A stretch of DNA of 64,000 nucleotides from Russula earlei (lineage: Eukaryota > Basidiomycota > Agaricomycetes > Russulales > Russulaceae): assembly GCA_025769875.1 (NCBI GenBank), contig JAGFNK010000004.1, positions 249,001 to 313,000 on the forward strand, read 5' to 3'. The number at the start of each line of letters is the position of its first letter. Position 1 is the stretch's first letter. Positions 54,718 to 64,000 of this stretch are shown one piece after another. The notes under the pieces were generated by a model. The model was not told the DNA's origin. It did no database searches and worked only from the letters and a program-made list of their open reading frames with translations. A program made the position numbers and the translations under genes.

Positions 54718-56356
54718 CTATGTCAGCTTCGCCAGTTGCATTGTATTCTTCCCAACGTTGGTGGAAAAGTACACATTCTTGAGGAATACATCGCCCGCTA
54801 ACCATTGGTTTCCACCACCAATCTGTCCCGCGGTGATTCCCGAAACACAGTCCCCAGTGAGATTGTTCAAGTCAACAGGCGCGAACGCGATGTCACGAGG
54901 GTCAATGGCAAAGGATCGCCCGCGAAAAGTGAGAGCAAGGCTGGCTTGGGTTGTGCAGGGTATCGTGAAGGTACCATTGGCAAGGTCCACAGCTCCTGGG
55001 ATCGCCTGATGAATCGCCTGGGCATCCCCCGGGGGCACAATGAGAAGAGTGGTACCAGTATCGAGGATTGCAGTACGGCCAGTGAGACCGAGATCTGTTC
55101 CATTCAGTGAAACAGAATCTATCCCTCCCTCCCAGAAGCCTTGCGCGTTCACATTATTGATCGTAACCAGGGTATTTGCGTCAAACTTGCTGGCGTCGAG
55201 CCCTCCGAACGTAATTTCACCGTCGTTCTTCTGATCAGCGAGACGTGAAAGCTTGAATGAAACTATGGCTTCTTGAATTAAGCCTGCCTTGGCAAGCGAT
55301 TCAACGGGGGTGAGGGTTTGTTGTTGAGAGAGAATGCTCTGAGCGAGACCCATTATACCGTCGAAATTTGTCTGGGAAGAAGAGAAGTCTTGGGATTCCT
55401 CAGTGGCGACGCCGAAGGTGTGACCAGAAATCTGCAGTCCAGCGACAACTAGGTTGTCGGTGATGACGTTTCCTGCTACTGCTCCTGAGCCATATGTTAT
55501 TTGGAAAGGCGTTTGTGTGTCCACGAAGGAGGATGAAGATTGTTGTCCGAGAAACACGTGATTCCCCTATCGGAGAGAAATGAGAATGGAACGGAGAACT
55601 GGTAAAAGAGGATCTCACACAGTCGGAAGCGTTTACCGAGATACATTGCTCTGCCCCGACCCAAAGGTCAGCGGAGCCGGAATCCATGAGAAGCTTGAAA
55701 TCACGGGGAGGAGTTCCCATCTGGACAGTAGCGATATAGCCCACATCATTGCCTTCGATGTCAAGCCCGAGTGAGTTTGCATTTGAAGGCGTGTTAGCAG
55801 GGGTAAGGGAGTTGTTTGCCACAGCCTGCGCGCTGACGGGGCTGAAGCCTTTTCCACTGGCATCTGCAGCCAACACTGGGATGTCCACGTGAGCAATCTC
55901 TCCGCTGGGAGATATACCTAATAAGGACGATGCGTTGAGGATGAAACGAAGAGACACGTACGTGGTGACCACGTTGGGGAGATTGTTGTTGGCGAGTTTA
56001 CCACCTGGATACCCGACACGCGCTGAGCCACGACGAGTAATGGACGCCTCACGAACAGCGAGTCGATCGAGGAGCACTTCAGCAGAAGGCACCTCGCGAC
56101 CAGTCATGCGGGCAAGGCGTTGATGGGAGCGAACGTTATGCATTCGGAAGAGCTGCGGTTTAATAAAGATAAGTTATACTCAGACTGAATGAGTGGTACA
56201 TACCATCTGAGGATGGAGGTCGCGTCGCATGGGAGCCCGCTTGAGGGGCAAAGTCACGACACCCGTTTGTTCTCGTGTGAGAGGAATAGCGTAGGCATCC
56301 AGAGTAATAGGGAGGAGGAGGCTTCCCAGAAGCAAAATAAAAGGAGTGATCTGCAT
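54718..56356 (-). CDS. Secreted aspartic protease (pepsin A1 family)
   Basis: Extracellular or vacuolar endopeptidase. ATG 56354-56356. Signal peptide MQITPFILLLGSLLLPITLDAYA, then a basic propeptide (LKRAPMRRDLHPQM, ITRRGSARVGYPGG). Mature enzyme: VGYIATVQMGTPPRDFKLLM then catalytic DSGSADLWVG, the flap region YGSGAVAGNVITD, FDGIMGLAQS, second catalytic DTGTTLLIVPPGDA, and AGDVFLKNVYFSTNVG near the C-terminus. The EQC...NHVFLG cysteine arrangement is typical of polyporopepsin-like enzymes. Introns near 55567-55625, 55912-55960 and 56147-56210. The frame is intact. Not linked in function to its neighbours. Confidence 0.93.
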
Positions 56357-57080
56357 GACGTCTGCCGGGGACGATAGCGCGTTTTTGGAGGAATTGAGAA
56401 AGGACCAGCCTGTAGAAAGCGAGAAACTTGCGGGGGGTAGAAGCGTTGGGAGGTAGGGCGAAGTCCTTTTATATACATTGAGGGTATGGAAACCAGGAGG
56501 ATAGAAAGCTAACCAAGGCCACATGTGGTGTGTCGGAAGGTCGCACGTTCTGCTTTTGTTGTCGAATCATGGCACTCGGCTGCTCCAGTAATGAAGACCG
56601 AGGGAGAGGTTAAGCGAACGAGCGCGTAACCAGATTACCAGAACAATAGGGGTGTTGAGCACAATCAACGCCATTGTGTTGAACACCGCGGACGCTGTAA
56701 CGTTATTGCAGCATGATTGACTGGTATCGACTCGTATGTCGAATGATCCGAGGAAAATGCTGATGCCTGCCTACAAAGGAACAAGTTGTATGGAAAGACT
56801 GTCCGTCTGCTTGTGGTGTGGCTTGTAGGCATGCGTTCTTGTAAGCGGAGTGTGAGGTGACCCGTTGCCATCCGAATGGAGTAGGTCAATCAATCGTTCT
56901 CTTGTTGCCAGGGATCGAACAAAAGAATGAGGATGAGGACGAGCATGTGTGATATGAAGCGGGTTGGCTTTGATCAGCAAGGTGCCTCACCGAATGGCCT
57001 GACTTTTTTCCTTTATTTTTTTTCTTGTAAATAAAGGCACGGCCGGAGGGAGGGTTCACTGCGTGCGTGCATCACAAAAA
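56357..57080. promoter_or_regulatory. Divergent promoter region, aspartic protease / ERG3
   Basis: A TATATAAAAG element for the protease lies at 56467-56475 on the minus strand, about 111 nt from its ATG. On the ERG3 side a T-rich tract lies near 57003-57030, about 60 nt upstream of its ATG. No gene recognised. Confidence 0.5.
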
Positions 57081-58255
57081 ATGGACCTCGTGTTGAGCAT
57101 CGCAGATGAGTACCTCCTTGACAAGGCGTGGGCTGTCCTTGTCCCAGCATCTGTCTTTGTGACCCCCTCTGTCGACGCCAATGTCAATGCCTCTCTTTCC
57201 CTTGCTTCAGTCGCGTTGCCCATCGTCTCCCCACCCACATCATGGCATCAACTCCTTGTCTCTTACCTGCCACATCCTCCATTACCATCTCCATGCGACA
57301 TCCTCCTTCCTGTATCTGCGTGGCCGCGCGACTACGTTCCTCGCCAGCTCATATCCCTTTCCGTTGTAACCTTGATCGGCATCTTCTTTCTCTATGTCTT
57401 GTTCGCTGCTCTCTCCTACCAATACATCTTCAATCATGACATGATGAATCATCCACGTTTTCTCAAAGACCAAGTCAAGCTTGAAATCCAATGCAGTTTA
57501 CGTGCCTTCCCTGGCATGACCCTTCTCACTTTACCTTGGTTTCAAGCCGAAGTTCGAGGTTACTCCAGGCTGTACGATAACGTGGGAGACTATGGTCTTG
57601 CCTATCTATTATTTTCAATACCTTTGTGAGATTCGCTGCATGACTTTTTTTGTGCTCTCCCTGACCTGGTATTGCAGCTTCCTCATATTCACTGATTACG
57701 GCATATACTGGGTGCATCGCACGTTACACCATCCGTCGATTTACAAGTATGTTCACAAGCCGCACCACAAATGGCTTAGTATGTCCCTTCTCTCTCTGCT
57801 CGGTCCTTCCCTCACCGTTCCACAGTCCCAACCCCCTTCGCTTCCCATGCCTTTCATCCGCTCGACGGTTACCTGCAATCTGTCCCCTACCACTTGTTCA
57901 TCTTCCTCTTTCCGTTGCACCGTTGGCTCTACCTCGGCCTTTTCGTGTTTGTGAACTTCTGGAGTATTCTCGTGCGTCTTAGCTGTATTAGTTCCTACCT
58001 CTCCTATTTGACGCGAAACGGCAGATTCATGATTCGGACATGATCACTGGACATGCTCTTGAGAATGTCATCAATGGGCCCGCTCATCACACCTTGCATC
58101 ACCTTTATTTCACCGTAAATTATGGGCAATACTTCACTTGGGCAGACAGATGGGGTGGTTCCTACCGCCAGCCGGCCTCGGAACTCGACCCATTGCTCGA
58201 GGCGCTTGCTGCGAAAGAAACCAAAATGAAAGAGGCCCTCACCAAGGAAGAATAG
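57081..58255 (+). CDS. ERG3: C-5 sterol desaturase (Erg3)
   Basis: ER di-iron oxidase that introduces the C5-6 double bond in ergosterol synthesis. ATG 57081 ([13 protein letters not shown]). Membrane segments include [20 protein letters not shown]. Three histidine clusters: [19 protein letters not shown] with HKPHHKW, and [20 protein letters not shown]. Three introns (57629-57678, about 57780-57823, about 57973-58023) join [29 protein letters not shown] and [16 protein letters not shown]. The C-terminus is acidic/basic and ends TKEE. The frame is intact. It lies 5.3 kb from mevalonate kinase. Confidence 0.93.
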
Positions 58256-58543
58256 GAGATACGAGGCCGTAATTGGCTTATAAGTACAATTCTACGTTAT
58301 AGTGTGCGTATTTATCAATCCACTAATGACGCGCGAGTTGCGCAGAACCAATGAGTATCGCTAAAATTTGACTCTGCGTATATCATCATCTCCGGAACAA
58401 ATCATGATCGCTACCGTTAAGTCTAGTTCTTGGTGACGTTGTAAGACAGTCTCCATTGATGCAGAAGGCAGTAAGACATGCGAGACATACACAAGATACG
58501 AATCGTAGCATGGGGAAACGCTGATTAAAGAAAAACCTGCTCG

Positions 58544-60033
58544 CTACCGCTTTTGCACACGCTTCTTCACCTCGTCCTCCTTGACCGGATGCAACATGAC
58601 CTTGTTCGGGTGTCCGGGTGTGTTGCCCGAATGTCCCTTTGACCAATCATACGAGATAGCGTACGCAAAAATCAAGCCATTACGACTGAATGCCGATGAA
58701 GAGACTGGACCAGGGCACGGATCGAATGCTGCTGTCATCAATAAGCACGCAAGACGAGGGATGCGTAAAGATACGTACTCTTCAACCGTGTACGTGAGTC
58801 TTTGTCCCAAAAGTTAATTGTTCCGTCCGATCCTATGACATTAGGGCGTTAAAGAGGATGTGGAGATACGACGAAAAGCCAATCTTACCGCAAGTGGAGA
58901 ATGTACCATGGACAGGATGAAAATTGATGTCATTTACTGCAAAAACGAGGGACTGATCTTTTGAAGTCGGAGTTTGGTCGCGCCGATGGCACTTGAAAGA
59001 AAAGTTATTCCTTCAAGTGACTTGCTAGTCAACAGATCGCTCGATGAGAGTTGGAGTGAGAAGGCACTGACTGTGAATCCTTCTCATCGACATACCTGGG
59101 GGAACATGGGTCATCGGCCGAAGGGAATACAGGAGAGAACCTACTGGATAGCTACGCGACCCTCTACGCTGCCCATAGCGAAGCCGGTAGAATTAGGGAA
59201 ACAGGATATGACTCGTGTTTGCCATTTTAGTGGCGAAATCATTGTCTGGGTTGTAATTTCAGCTCTACGACATACAGCAATCAGCCAATGTTCACACCTT
59301 GTACGGGGTCGTGGGGTTTGTGAGATTGAAAATTTGTACGTGACGCTCTGCGGTGCCGACCACCATGAGCGGGTATGAGACGTCGAGGGTGTAGCAGCGC
59401 TCGGGAAGTTGCACTGTCGAGACCGGATTCGGTGTGCGCATGTCCCAATACTGGATAATACGCGAGAGGAGAACGTCAGGGCTTAACAAGGAAGCCAAAC
59501 GCGGTTTACCTTGACGGTTTTATCCCATGAGCCTGTGGCAAGGATGCTTCCCTGGGGTGTCTCGAGCCATTTGACGACCTTGATAGGCGCGTCGTGCTGG
59601 GCGACTTGCTGAGCCTGCCCAGTTTGAACGTCGAAGAGACGCGCCGCATTGTCACCACCACCAGAAATGACCTTGTTTCCCTCCTATGAAATGTGGTTTG
59701 AATGAAAGCTGACGCGATTTCCAGGGAGTGTGTGCTTACTTTATTCCAACAGACAGAGAAAACAGGCGCCTGGTGTCCATACAATGCCTTGCCTTGCGTT
59801 TGACCATTCTGCCCTACTTCATATATCCGCACCTGAGATGCCATGAAGACAGCCATACACGAAGAAATAGAGCGACTGACGTTGTTGTCCCAGCTCCCAA
59901 CCGCAAGGAAGTCTGCAACGGGGCAGAAAGAAAGAGAGGATATCGCGTCTGGGGGAGGATCCACGACTTCAACGTCCTTCTCTGGTGAAGAGGAGACGTT
60001 TGCGGTGGTGGAATTTGCTGCAAAGAATGCCAT
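58544..60033 (-). CDS. GLE2: mRNA export factor Rae1/Gle2 (WD40)
   Basis: Nuclear-pore-associated beta-propeller that binds the Nup98 GLEBS motif and supports mRNA export. ATG 60031-60033 (MAFFAANST). Hallmarks: [142 protein letters not shown] and [12 protein letters not shown]. Introns near 59694-59750, 59455-59510, 59250-59290, 58999-59130 and 58740-58920. It ends KKRVQKR with TAG at 58544-58546. The frame is intact. Confidence 0.94.
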
Positions 60034-60221
60034 GGTTCAGTTGAGAGAGCCGCTATGGGCACGTCGTGGTGAGGTCATGAGAATTAGGTAAGCAATCGAT
60101 CACAATATCACACGCGCACGCCTAACCAAATTGGCCTCTGATCCAAATTTCTATCAAAACATGCAAGGGATGAATGCATGCGGATCCCTGAGATGCAAAA
60201 AAATTTGAATCTGTAGGGCGC

Positions 60222-60226
60222 AAAAA
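60222..60226 (-). terminator. Pol III terminator of tRNA-Arg
   Basis: Five T residues on the minus strand, two bases after the mature 3' end of the tRNA. Confidence 0.8.
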
Positions 60227-60228
60227 CC

Positions 60229-60299
60229 GACGAGCCTGGGACTCGAACCCAGAACCGCTAGCGCCGGAAACTAGCACGCTACCATTGCGCCAGCTCGCC
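60229..60299 (-). tRNA. tRNA-Arg (anticodon CCG)
   Basis: 71-nt cloverleaf on the minus strand. Acceptor stem GGCGAGC / GCTCGTC (one G-U), D stem GCGC / GCGT, anticodon stem CTAGT / GCTAG with loop TTCCGGC, so anticodon CCG reading CGG. T arm CTGGG-TTCGAGT-CCCAG is perfect. The B box GGTTCGAGTCC is canonical. No intron. CCA is not encoded, as expected in eukaryotes. Confidence 0.96.
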
Positions 60300-61041
60300 A
60301 ACTGAATTCGTACGCTCTAGGCCACATTTCAAGTTACGGGTCATGTACTTGGATACGGGGAACGTCACTTCCGACTTTATCACTCAACTCTTTCTTTGTA
60401 CAGAGTACAATGCCTTGCCTTAACGTCCCTTAGCAACCGTGTTGCTCAAGGAAGGGAAGGAATAAGCCTTGTCATTCACAAATTGCAAATAGCACCACGA
60501 TCGCGTTCAACGTTCGACGCCCGACGCCACCAGGCAAGCACATCCAATCTCAGAGATCCCTCGTTTCACTATGAGGCCACTCCTGTTAACATGTTGGTAC
60601 ACCAACATTTATTGGCGCATTCATACGGAATTCACCACAGATTTCACATTTCATTGCGACCGAGCATGACACGCATCAGTATCATACAGTACGCATGAAT
60701 TACTATGTCACCCGGATGAGACTCATATCAACAGCGGCGTTAGTCATGCCGATGAGAAGGACGCGGGGACACGGCCGTCTATTCCGACGAGCTCCACAGC
60801 AATGCGGTAGGGTAAACGCGAATGGCGGTTAGGACGCCTGGGATGTCTTCGTGGAATGGAAGATTGTCAGCTTGAATCAGCCGGGAACGCTTTAAACCGA
60901 AATGGCGGTGTGGGGTGATATGTTGTACCCTCTGTGTCGTATCCTGCTCCGGACAGGAGTTCCATACAAAGTGCGTGGCTAGCGAAACTGATAAATACAC
61001 TCCTGCCATTATTGTTGACCCCCCTCCGAAAGTTCCAAGTT
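60300..61041. other. Intergenic region upstream of the MFS transporter
   Basis: About 740 nt with short frames only (60396-60698, 60779-61130) and no recognised motif. Confidence 0.45.
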
Positions 61042-62781
61042 ATGTCCACGATGACCCGTGATGACAACGTTCCCTCTGATGAAGAGACTCCTCTCCTTTC
61101 TTCGGAATTGGCTCCGAGGAAACAGCCCACACCCGTACCGTGGGCTCAAATCTGGGTCTTGCTTGTTCTCCAGCTTGCGGAACCACTCACAGCCCAGGTC
61201 ATATACCCTTTCACGCCAGAGGCATGTCCTTTCCTTCATACCCCATCTATTTCTCATGCGCACCCTCGTCAGTTCGTTCGTAATGTCGGGATAACTCATG
61301 GTGACGAATCCCGTGTTGGTTATTATGTTGGTGTGATGGTGTGTCCTTGAGTCGATCTGTCTGTCTACCTCACATGACATGTTTTAGCAATCTATATTTT
61401 TTGCTACCCAAGCTCTTACTGTCTTATGCTGGAGTAGGCTCTCCGATGTCGTCGGCCGAAGACCGATCATCCTCACGGGCCTGTTCGGCCTATCACTGTC
61501 GATGTACTCCTTCGGGCTCTCGACCACCTATTGGGGCGCAGCTATAAGGCAAGTGCGGATGACCTGATCATCAACCGCTCTGACAGCATTCCCAGCCGAA
61601 GTCTCAATGGGGCCCTTAACGGAAACATTGGGATCATCAAGAGCGTCGTTGCCGAGATCACCGACCCCACGAACCTTCCACAGGTCTTGGCGTATATGCC
61701 GATCGCATGGTCCACCGGAGGGGCGATAGGGTAGGTGAGACACTGATCTGTTGGGTCAGCAATGTCGACCACAGTTTTCAGTACTACGATCGGAGGATCC
61801 CTATCACGCCCAGCGGAGCGCTTTCCGGACACCTTCGGAAATTCCGAGTTCCTGAAGAAGTACCCATACTTCCTTCCTTGTGCCGTTACCGGGAGCCTTT
61901 CGGCGTTGACTTGGGTGATAACTTTGGTATCTTTACAGGAGGTAGGTGTGGAACCAATTGATTGTGGACTAGCACCCACGGTTGACACTTTAGACTGTTC
62001 CCTCGCGTCTAAGTCTTCGCACACTTTTGACAGGGAAAGCTCGATCTTCGTCCTTCGTTGGTGCGTCCGATATAGACGACGCTGAAAAGCCATATCCACT
62101 GAGCCAGTTGATGACACGACGGGTGCTCCTCTCCGTGATTAATTATGCGACGCTTTCGCTAGTCGACATTAGCTATCGCGCCATTCAGCCCTTGTTCTTC
62201 AGCACTCCAATTCACAATGGTGGCCTCGGACTCGCCCCTCCCTCGATAGGCAAAATCCTTGCGTTCTCTGGCATACTCAATGGAGTATTTCAGGTTACTT
62301 GCTTCACGCGTGTCCACGCTCTGTGGGGTACAAAGAGGCTTTTTCTCGGTGGACTGTGTTGTTCAATTCCCATGTTTGCGCTCTTTCCCGTGATGAATAC
62401 CCTGGCGCGCGTTTACGGTATTAGCCTGGTCGTATATTCTGCCGCGGTTCTTCAGGTCGTATGGTCTCTTGGTTTGGCCTCGTGCTACGGTATGTCATTG
62501 TCAATACTAGCAAGCATCCTTGAGCTGATCTGTGTCTCTCAGGCTGCGTCTTCATGGCCATCTCTGTTGCATCTCCCAACCGTGCGTCTCTCGGTACGAC
62601 AAATGGGATGGCCCAGCTGCTTGTCTCCATCATGCGCGCAATTGGCCCGGCAGCAGCCACGTCTCTCTTCTCCTTATCCTTAGCAGAGGGATATGTTGGT
62701 GGTGGGATGGTGTATCTCGTTCTCCTGGGAGTATCACTGGCCACCATTGCCTTTGGAACTACACTTCCTTTGTCACCATAG
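61042..62781 (+). CDS. Major facilitator superfamily transporter (ZIF/Tpo-like group)
   Basis: Polytopic membrane carrier of unknown substrate. ATG 61042 (MSTMTRDDNVPSDEETPLL), an acidic N-terminal tail typical of this group. TM1 is WAQIWVLLVLQLAEPLTAQVI. The MFS signature between TM2 and TM3 is WSRLSDVVGRRPIILTG. RSLNGALNGNIGIIKSVVAEI and MPIAWSTGGAIG lie in the middle. A central loop (SSSFVGASDIDDAEKPYPL) precedes the second half, which contains YATLSLVDISYRAIQP, IGKILAFSGILNGVFQV, NRASLGTTNGMAQLLVSIMRAIGPA and YLVLLGVSLATIAFGTTLP. Introns near 61220-61262, 61337-61388, 61549-61597, 61730-61778, 61940-62030 and 62485-62543. The frame is intact. Confidence 0.88.
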
Positions 62782-63212
62782 GGAGACTTTGGACCATCAA
62801 CAATATAATCTGTCACTAGAAGTGACCAGAAGTAATTAAAATTACTGGACTAGTCATTTCTAGTACATTCTAGGAATAGGATGTAGCTTTCTTGATGACC
62901 AAGGTGTTTTGCCTTGCTTGTAACAAAGACAAAACCCTTACATACACAGGAAGAGAGCAGAGGGAGAAGGCAAAAGTGAGTGAAAAGATTACAGTGAGGG
63001 AAGAGCTGGAAATGTCCTTATGCATAGAGGAGGCTCAACGATATATAAGCAGTGTTTTGGGCCCAACAAGCTGAAATGGAGTAGCAGTGGTAGGTTTGTG
63101 AACTTTTAAAGATGCCAACGGCAAGGAATAGGATTGTTGCGATTGCGATAACAGGTTGCTGGAGGTTGTGGCTGAACATCGAGGGGCGTCCACACCTTCC
63201 CACCCAGCGTCC
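62782..63212. promoter_or_regulatory. Urease promoter region
   Basis: About 430 nt between two same-strand genes. A TATATAAG element lies at about 63042-63049, 165 nt before the urease ATG. No gene seen. Confidence 0.4.
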
Positions 63213-64000
63213 ATGCGCCTTTCACCCCGAGAGCACGAAAAACTCGCACTCCACCAGGTATGTATATTTGTTCTTCGCCGCCACAATCCATCCTTGGCTG
63301 ATTACTGCCATTGGCAGCTCGGTCTCCTTGCTCAAAGTCGTCTTGCAAGGGGTCTCCGCCTGAATCAAGCCGAAGCAACTGCTCTCATCGCATCCCAGCT
63401 TCAAGAACGCATACGTGATGGATTATATTCTGTCGCCGATATCATGCAACATGGGAAGAATCTTCTCGGGAGGCGTCATGTGTTACCTTCCGTCCCAGCT
63501 CTTCTGCACGAAATTCAAGTAGAAGGCACATTTCACGACGGGTACGTTAGGTTTCGTGGCTCTCCGCTCCATGATGTCTTGATCTTTCGAGAAGCGTCTT
63601 TCTAGTCACTGTCCATGACCCGATTGCATCAGAAGAAGGCGATATAGCGGCGGCCCTCTCCGGATCCTTCCTCCCTATCCCATCCAACGACATGTTTCCA
63701 GTGCAAGACTCATCGCTCTATGCCCGCGAGAAGCTTCCTGGTGCAGTCATTGCGCGGAAGGATAGCATCGCTATCAACAAAGGCCGCGAACGCATTCGTT
63801 TACGTGTTACAAACACCGGCGATCGGCCTGTGCAGGTCGGTAAATACCAGTGGAGTAAAACGCAGCTGAGCGTTTACAGATTGGTTCACACTACCATTTC
63901 ATCGAGACGAATGCTGCCCTCTCCTTCGATCGCCTCCGCGCGTACGGAAAGCGTCTTGACATTCCAGCGGGCACAGCAGTCCGCTTCGAGCCAGGTGACG
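63213..64000 (+). CDS. URE1: Urease, 5' part (gamma and beta domains), cut by window end
   Basis: Nickel enzyme that hydrolyses urea. ATG 63213 ([15 protein letters not shown]), the standard gamma-subunit start. After an intron (about 63259-63318): [66 protein letters not shown]. After a second intron (about 63542-63598): [12 protein letters not shown]. The beta domain starts with [20 protein letters not shown] and, after a third intron, has [18 protein letters not shown]. The window ends inside [10 protein letters not shown]. The catalytic alpha domain and its nickel ligands lie beyond the window. Confidence 0.95.

Overview
This window is a nuclear chromosome segment from a filamentous basidiomycete, most likely an Agaricomycete. 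Genes are densely packed on both strands. Almost every gene is cut by many spliceosomal introns of about 45-70 nt with GTRNGY donors and short acceptors. The protein set is fungal: LAMMER kinase, alpha-aminoadipate lysine synthesis, hybrid histidine kinase, ERG3, fungal sesquiterpene synthase, secreted pepsin-like protease. No transposon, CRISPR or bacterial-style operon was seen. All gene models are my own splice reconstructions and no transcript data were available.

Layout. 0.2-2.1 kb: type I DnaJ/Hsp40 (-). 2.6-4.6: NSUN5/Rcm1 rRNA methyltransferase (+). 5.0-6.9: branchpoint-binding protein BBP/SF1 (-). 7.1-10.5: TFIIH helicase XPB/Ssl2 (+). 11.0-12.0: bZIP factor (+). 12.6-14.5: uracil-DNA glycosylase (-). 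16.0-19.4: dolichol kinase (+). 19.6-25.5: GAF-type hybrid histidine kinase (+). 25.5-28.1: gene-poor. 28.1-29.7: homocitrate synthase (-). 30.8-32.8: LAMMER kinase (-). 33.5-37.6: double-PHD MYST acetyltransferase (+). 37.6-40.0: gene-poor. 40.0-41.0: enoyl-CoA isomerase (-). 41.4-41.7: complex I 12 kDa subunit (+). 41.9-42.9: TRAP-alpha/Irc22 (-). 43.2-44.5: Swd2/WDR82 (-). 44.6-45.5: RPB5 (+, broken). 45.5-47.6: gene-poor. 47.6-48.7: sesquiterpene synthase (+, one frameshift). 50.1-53.3: cystathionine beta-lyase running in frame into mevalonate kinase (-). 53.4-54.1: Vps71/ZNHIT1 (+). 54.7-56.4: aspartic protease (-). 57.1-58.3: ERG3 (+). 58.5-60.0: Rae1/Gle2 (-). 60.2: tRNA-Arg(CCG) (-). 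61.0-62.8: MFS transporter (+). 63.2-end: urease, partial (+).

Most genes are housekeeping functions: transcription and chromatin (XPB, RPB5, Swd2, MYST, Vps71), RNA processing and export (BBP, NSUN5, Rae1), DNA repair (UNG, XPB) and ER/lipid biology (dolichol kinase, TRAP-alpha, ERG3, mevalonate kinase). Three isoprenoid or sterol genes (terpene synthase, mevalonate kinase, ERG3) lie within 11 kb.

The most unusual points are (1) an uninterrupted reading frame joining cystathionine beta-lyase to mevalonate kinase, with no stop and no in-frame ATG between them; (2) the DnaJ gene, whose ATG is assembled by splicing across an intron and whose HPD motif is completed by a 6-nt microexon; (3) a candidate 22-nt intron in dolichol kinase; (4) single-base frameshifts in otherwise conserved genes (XPB, MYST, terpene synthase and several in RPB5), which look either like assembly indels or early gene decay.
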